DNA from: Lathyrus oleraceus
Taxonomy: Eukaryota; Streptophyta; Magnoliopsida; Fabales; Fabaceae
NCBI RefSeq assembly: GCF_024323335.1
Contig: NC_066584.1
Span: 423,069,319 to 423,133,318, forward strand
Reading direction: 5' to 3'
DNA length: 64,000 bases
Each line of letters begins with the position of its first letter. Within the stretch, counting starts at the first letter, position 1. A program made the position numbers and the translations under genes. Shown piece by piece: positions 59,105-64,000 of this stretch. The notes beneath the pieces were generated by a model. It saw only the letters and a program-made list of their open reading frames with translations, did not search any database and was not told the origin of the DNA.

Positions 59105-60112
59105 GCTAGAAGAAATGACCGCGCGATTGCCGATGCTCTAGAGTTGGTGGCTCTAGCGTTGCATGGTCAGCAGAACCAGGATGGTGATGAGTTTCGTCGA
59201 TTGGGGAAATTTCAAAGAAACAATTCGCCGACCTTCAGGGCAGTTATGATCCGGAGGGTGCACAAGCATGACTCAGATAGATTGAGAAGATTTTTCGAGT
59301 GATGGCTTACACCGAATGTCAGAAGGTGCAGTTTGGTACTCACGTGTTGTCAAAAGAGGCCAAATATTTATGGGATAATGTGTGTCAGAGACTAGAGGTG
59401 GTTGGTACTAAGATTACTTAGGTTGTGCTCAAAGCTCATTTCTTGGAGAAGTACTTTCTTGAAGATGTGTGCAGTAAGAAAGTAATCGAGTCCCTCGAGC
59501 TAAAGCAAGGAAATATGGTAGGCATTGAGTATGTTGCTAAGTTCGAAGAATTTGTGAAGTTTTGTCCACACTACAATGGTGTTGCTACTGAGGGGTTGAA
59601 GTGTATCAAGTTTGAAAGTGGACTACGTCATGAGATCAAGCAAGGTATTGATTATTAGGAGAATTTTTGATTTCTTATGCTGATGAATAAGTGTAGGATA
59701 TATGATGAGGACAGTAGGGCTTGTTCTCCTTACTATAAAACTCTTAGTGAGAGGAAAGGGAAGAATCAATATCGTGGGAAACCGTATAGTACTCCAGCTG
59801 ACAAAGGGAAGCAAACGGTTTCAGACGAGAAAAGGCCAAGTAGGGGAGAGACTCCCGCTTCTATCAAGTGTTTCAAGTGTGGCGAGTTAGGCCACCATGA
59901 TAGTGAATGCAAGAACAAAGTTATGAGGTGCTTCAAATGTGGAAAGACTGGTCATGTATTGCAGATTGCAAGAGTGATGGGCCGACTTGTTATAATTGTG
60001 GGTCCCATGGTCACATTAGTACTAATTGCCCTAAGCCGAAGAAGATTCAAACTAGAGGGAAAGTTTTTGCTTTGATTGGGTCAGAGACTACTAGCTCATA
60101 CAGATTAATTTG
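59104..60112 (+). pseudogene. Gypsy gag, frameshifted
   Basis: From the ATG at 59103: 'MARRNDRAIADALELVALAL', then a frameshift near 59240. The retrotransposon gag core follows ('VMAYTECQKVQFGTHVLSKE', 'LKAHFLEKYFLEDV', 'ESLELKQGNMVGIEYVAKFE', 'GLRHEIKQGI', 59425-59658). Three CCHC knuckles lie at 59870-60040: CFKCGELGHHDSEC, a second split by a frameshift (CFKCGKTGH...), and CYNCGSHGHISTNC in another frame. At least two frameshifts and several stops. Structural protein of the particle in a live element. Confidence 0.85.
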
Positions 60113-60529
60113 AGGTACATGTTTTACTAATAGTATTCCATTATCTGCTATTGTTGACACAAGTGCAACACATTCTTTTATTTCACTTGATTATGCTTAG
60201 AGGTTGGGCTTGAAATTATATACTATGATTGGGAGTATGGTTATTGATACCCAGTTCGGTGACTACTTATGGTAAGAATTTTGGGATGGACTTAGTTTAT
60301 CTACCATTGAATCAACTCGATGTTATCCTTAGAATGATCTCGTTGGACTTCAACCATGTTCATATCAACTGTTTTGACAACTAAGTGTCATTTCTAGAGT
60401 TTGATGCAAGTGATGAGTTATTTGTGTTTTCTAAGCAAGTGGATGACTACATGAAGGATGATGCTAATGTGTTTATGATATTTAGCTTATATGAAGGATG
60501 AAAGTAAAGCTTCAATTTACAATTTATCG
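60113..60529 (+). pseudogene. Gypsy protease region, degenerate
   Basis: 'AIVDTSATHSFISLDYA' at about 60147-60198 is the retropepsin active-site segment, with the usual Asp-Thr-Gly changed to Asp-Thr-Ser. Downstream 'MDLVYLPLNQLDVIL' fits the rest of the domain. Stops and frameshifts throughout. Confidence 0.75.
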
Positions 60530-61309
60530 GTGGTGTGTGACTTTCCATAAGTGTTTCCAGATGATATCGATGACTTCCCACTGGATTGCAAAGTTGAATT
60601 TGCTATAGACTTAGTACCTGTGTCGATGGATTCTTATAGAATGTTTGCTTTAGAGCTGAGTGGACTGAAGAAGCAATTGGAAGAGTTACTTGTGAAGAAT
60701 TTTTTTCGACAGAGTGTTTCTTCGTGGGGAGCGTAAGTGTTGTTTGTCAAGAAGAAGGATGGTAGCACGAGGTTATATGTTGACTATCGACAACTTAAAG
60801 TGACTATCAAGAACAAGTATCCTATTTCAAGAATTGACGATTTGATGGACCAGTTAGTTGGTGCTTGTGTGTTCAGTAAGATTGATTTGCAGTCAGGTTA
60901 TCATCAAATTCTTGTGAAGTTAGACGATATTCCCAAGATTGCATTCAGAACGAGATTTGGTCATTATGAGTATTCAGTGATGTCGTTTGGAGTGTCTAAT
61001 GTGTCTGGAGTATTCATGGAGTGTATGAATAAAATATTCCTTCCATACTTAGATCAGTTTGTGGTTGTGTTCATCAAAGATATTATGGTATATACTAAGT
61101 CTGATGAAGAGCATGTGGATCATTTGAGGGTTGTTTTTCAGACTTTGCAAGACAAGAAATTGTATTTGAAGTTGTCCAAGTGTAAATTATGGTTGAAGGA
61201 AGTGAGTTTCCTCGAACATGTAATTTCTAATGGTGGTATTGTTGTTGACCCGTCAAAGATAGATGAAGTGTTGCAGTGGGAGGCTCTAAAGTCTATTACG
61301 GAGATCTGA
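60530..61309 (+). pseudogene. Gypsy reverse transcriptase, catalytic Asp lost
   Basis: Two adjoining frames. 60551-60736 holds 'VFPDDIDDFPLDCKVEFAIDLVP' and 'LKKQLEELLVKNFFRQSVSSWGA'. 60737-61309 holds the palm and fingers ('[19 protein letters not shown]', '[20 protein letters not shown]', '[11 protein letters not shown]', '[19 protein letters not shown]'). They are separated by a TAA where 'GAP' is expected. The usual catalytic F-I-D-D reads F-I-K-D ('[14 protein letters not shown]'), so one metal-binding Asp is Lys and the enzyme cannot work. Confidence 0.9.
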
Positions 61310-61943
61310 AGTTTTCTTAGTTTTGTTGGTTACTACATGAGTTTTATTGAAGGATTTTCAAGGTTAGCATTTCCTTTAAATCATTTGAATCAAAAGGGTC
61401 AAGCTTATATTTTAGACGTGCATTGTAATAGAGTTTTCAAGAACTCAAGAGGAAGTTTATGTATGCTCCAATTTTGATTTTACCAAATCTAAGTGAATCA
61501 TTTGTGGTGTATTATGATGCTTCAAAGATGGGTCTAGGTGGTGTGTTGAAGCAGAATGGTTAGGTTGTAGCTTATGATTCTAGGAAACTGAAGGTTCATG
61601 AGAGGAATTATCCTACGCATGATCTGAGTTGGAAGTCGTAGTGTTCGTGTTAAAGATTTGGAGGCATTATCTGTTTGGTTCCAGATTTAAAGTGTTTAGT
61701 GACCACAAGAGTTTGAAGTATTTATTCGATCAAAATGAGTTAAATATGAGACATAGGAGATGTCTCGATTTTTTGAAGGATTATGAATTTGACTTGAGTT
61801 ATCATCATGGTAAAGCCAATGTGGTAGCTAATGCATTAAGTAGTAAGTTGTTGCATATGTCGATGATGATGGTTTGTGAGTTGGAATTGATTGAGCAATT
61901 CAGAGATTTGAGTTTGTGTGTGAAGAGACCCCTAATGGTGTGA
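61310..61943 (+). pseudogene. Gypsy RNase H, degenerate
   Basis: After a TGA and frameshift: 'SFVGYYMSFIEGFSRLA' (about 61320-61370), 'YDASKMGLGGVLKQNG' (about 61510-61560) and the frame 61629-61943 with 'WRHYLFGSRFKVFSDHKSLK', 'RRCLDFLKDYEFDLSYHHGK' and 'ANVVANALSSK'. Normal RNase H order for Ty3/gypsy. Several stops. Confidence 0.85.
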
Positions 61944-62391
61944 ATTAGGGTATATTGAAGCTAACTGATGGTATCATTTAAGAGATCAGAGAAATTTATA
62001 AGATCGATTTGGGATTGGTTAACCGAATAATGTTAATCAATTAAGGTAAATGAGGTGATTTCATAATTGACGAGAATGGTAAGATGAGATTCAGAGACTA
62101 GGTTTGTGCACCAGATGTGCCAGAGCTTAAGAAGAGCATTCTTGAGTAAGGTCACATAAGTGGTATGAGTATATATCTCAGTGCCACTAAAATGTATCAG
62201 GACTTGATGAAAATGTTTTGGTGGCTAGTAATGAAGAAGGAGGTGGATGTGTTTGTTTATGCTTGTTTGACTTGTTAGAAGTCGAAGATTGAACATTAGA
62301 AACGTTGGATTTGATGCAACCGTTGAGTAGTCCTAAGTGGAAGTGGAAAAAACATTTATATGGGTTTTGTGACGAGTTTACCAAAGATCAC
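61944..62391 (+). pseudogene. Gypsy integrase N-terminal fragment, cut by an LTR
   Basis: Degenerate integrase zinc-binding region ('HISGMSIYLSATKMYQDLMKMFWW', 'VDVFVYACLTC', about 62150-62277) and the start of the core ('WKNIYMGFVTSLPK', frame-shifted). It ends at 62391 where the next LTR begins; the integrase core and C-terminus are not in the window. Confidence 0.75.
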
Positions 62392-64000
62392 TGTAACACC
62401 TCAAAATTTGCCCTCCTCTCTTGGGACTAGCTTAACATATTGCATTTCATTTTTAGGTCATTAGTCATTGCATATTGGCATATCATGTGGCAACATCAAT
62501 CAAGTCATCCTTCTAGGTCTTGGTCAGAAGATAAGAGGTTGAGATTCAAGCTGGGGGTTTTCATTGAACTGATCACTAATCATCTGAGGATGTGTGCTTC
62601 AAATTAGGGTTTCATGGTTCCTCAAGGAGGTTGAGCTTGATCTTGGTAGAAATGATACATCATCATCATCATGGTCTTGTCATCACCAAGAGATTCATTA
62701 TGCTTGATCATATGCCTTGGGATTAGGGTTTTGACCACTGGTCAACCCTAATCATCTGCATTGTGCCAATCAGGGCTTGGTAAGGAGATGGGGTTTTCAA
62801 TGGATGTAGGGATCATTTCATGATTATATTGAGCTTGTGAAAGCTAGGGTTTCATCATTGAGCTATTTCATCAAGAGTTTGAGGCTCAAGTTCAACAGTC
62901 AAGCTGAAATTCATCTATCAGTCAGAAAAAGTCAACTGTGGTCAATTGTGCCTGAATTCATGGATTTGGAGGAGGGAGAGGGTTAGAGACACTTCATTCA
63001 TGTTTAAACAAGTTTCATTTGGCATTTCAAACATCAAGAATGAAGAAAATAAAGTCAGATGGAAACTTTCCAAAAATAGAAAGTGACTTGTAATTGAAAA
63101 TTGCCAAAAATGGAAAGTTTTTCTCCTCAAAATTACGTGTCCAAAAATGTTTCAAATGAAATTTTGTTCAACATGAAAGTTGTAGATCTTGCTCTCATCT
63201 TTCCAAAAAGTCCAAGAACATGAATTTCTCATTTGTGGTTGACAAGTTATGGATTGATCATTGTCCAAAAAAGTTGAATTTCAAAGTGGCATAACTTTTG
63301 ATTCACAAGGCCAAATGGAGTGAGGTTTCTTTGAGCAAAATTCTTTTGATGTCCTCTATACAAAACAAGCATTGCATTTCATGAAAACTCATCACATAAA
63401 AAGTCCATTTTTCAAGTGAACCAATTTTGAAAAGTGGAGGGAAAAAGGTGTTTTTGAGAAATAAGCCTTGTTTTCACATGATTCCAATTGCATTAGCTCA
63501 CCAATACCATTTGAAACTTGCTGCAACAAAAAAATTCTACTGTTACATTGCATTGCATAAGTGAGGGTGGATTGACTAATTGGCATTTAGCATGAAAACT
63601 TGCATTTTCACTAATCATGTGCATTTTCACTAATTAGGATTAGAAACATCATTAACCTCACATATATAAACATAATTGTAACTGTTTTCATCTTAATCAT
63701 AATAGAATTTCAGATCTAGATCCAAAATTGCACAATTCTCTCAACTTTTCATCTTCACTTTTCTTGCAATTTCTTCACAAACCTAGCCAAATTCTTCATT
63801 GTTTCATCATCTACAATCATTGAAGAAGCTTTTGGAAGCAAAATCTTGAAGAATTCAAGCAAAATCAAGGATTGTTAAAGTGAGGTGCAACAATGGCAAA
63901 TGGAGATTTCATCAAGATCGTGCGTTATTGAGCCAAGGCCTTGCATCCATTCACTTCTACTAGCATCATAGAACATCTGTTTTTGCTTTTGGAAGCCTGA
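62392..64000 (+). mobile_element. Left part of a Tat/Ogre-like LTR, truncated by the window edge
   Basis: Starts TGTAACACCTCAAAATTTGC at 62392 inside the gypsy integrase and continues as non-coding sequence with 'ccaaaaatgg'/'caacatgaaagttgtagatc' type blocks also seen in the Ogre solo LTR (compare 'catgaaagttgtagatcttg' near 63170 with 'cacgaaagttgttccccttg' near 6963). No ORF. The right end is outside the window, so solo LTR or full element cannot be decided. Confidence 0.65.

Larger units (their letters stand above)
51425..62391 (+). mobile_element. Ty3/gypsy retrotransposon, decayed, split by copia copy 2
   Basis: A 5' LTR fragment (51425-51808, end GGTGTTACA) and a primer site TGGTATCATAGC (51811-51822) are followed by the leader, then copia copy 2, then the same leader again and gag, protease, RT, RNase H and part of integrase on the plus strand. 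The order RT-RNase H before integrase is that of Ty3/gypsy. The element is cut at 62392 by a Tat/Ogre-like LTR. The LTR ends and Met primer suggest a Tekay/Del-like chromovirus, but no chromodomain region remains to test this. Confidence 0.8.

Overview
The window reads as nuclear DNA of a flowering plant, most likely a legume of the pea/vetch/faba-bean group (Fabeae). The reasons are a solo LTR of the giant Ogre type (TGTAAGACCCC start, TTACCGCTACA end, about 4.8 kb), further Tat/Ogre-like LTR sequence at both window edges, AT-rich intergenic DNA, spliceosomal introns, and almost complete occupation by nested retrotransposons. The species assignment is inference; no search was run.

Layout: 1-3896 is the end of a Tat/Ogre-like LTR with a degenerate GGTTTAAACACCA repeat tract. 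3897-5240 is decayed plus-strand coding-like sequence. 5335-12662 is a minus-strand gypsy-type LTR with a primer binding site at 5318-5330, split by an Ogre solo LTR (5744-10561). 12665-20700 is a complete but dead Ty1/copia element (copy 1, minus strand) with a perfect 5-bp target duplication (atatg). 22795-24880 is a decayed Mutator-like transposase joined to an OTU-type domain. 25825-27171 is the one clear host gene, an intact trihelix transcription factor. 27180-30419 is AT-rich intergenic DNA with an (AT)42 microsatellite.

30420-32835 looks like the 3' LTR of a SIRE/Maximus-type copia element on the minus strand. Its pol remnants probably continue at 40190-41087 and 48727-51420. Into this old element went a second copia (33225-38836, with a nearly full-length RT-RNase H ORF) and, immediately after the YVDDIIFG motif of reverse transcriptase, a gypsy-like solo LTR (41088-48726). 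That LTR is in turn broken by a CACTA (En/Spm) transposon at 41488-46820 with CACTA ends and a perfect 3-bp target duplication (tgg). The CACTA element carries one 13-exon gene that joins a plant En/Spm transposase-like region to a C-terminal Ulp1 (C48) SUMO-protease-like domain. The protease residues are intact but two stop codons interrupt exon 6. A small 95-codon ORF with a TATA box and good start context lies at 39014-39301, just outside a truncated copia LTR.

51425-62391 is a plus-strand Ty3/gypsy element (gag, protease, RT, RNase H, partial integrase; many lesions). A second member of the copy-1 copia family (51975-58945) lies in its leader. This copy has LTRs with no visible mismatch over about 1 kb but a gutted pol, and an intact gag-protease ORF. 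A 159-171 bp stretch of gypsy leader is repeated on both sides of it. 62392-64000 is the start of another Tat/Ogre-like LTR.

The window is therefore a layered TE stack around one or two host genes. The most unusual pieces are the CACTA-Ulp1 element with its hairpin-rich ends, the non-autonomous copia with an intact gag, and the six GTTAACCGGTTAAC palindromes in that copia's leader.
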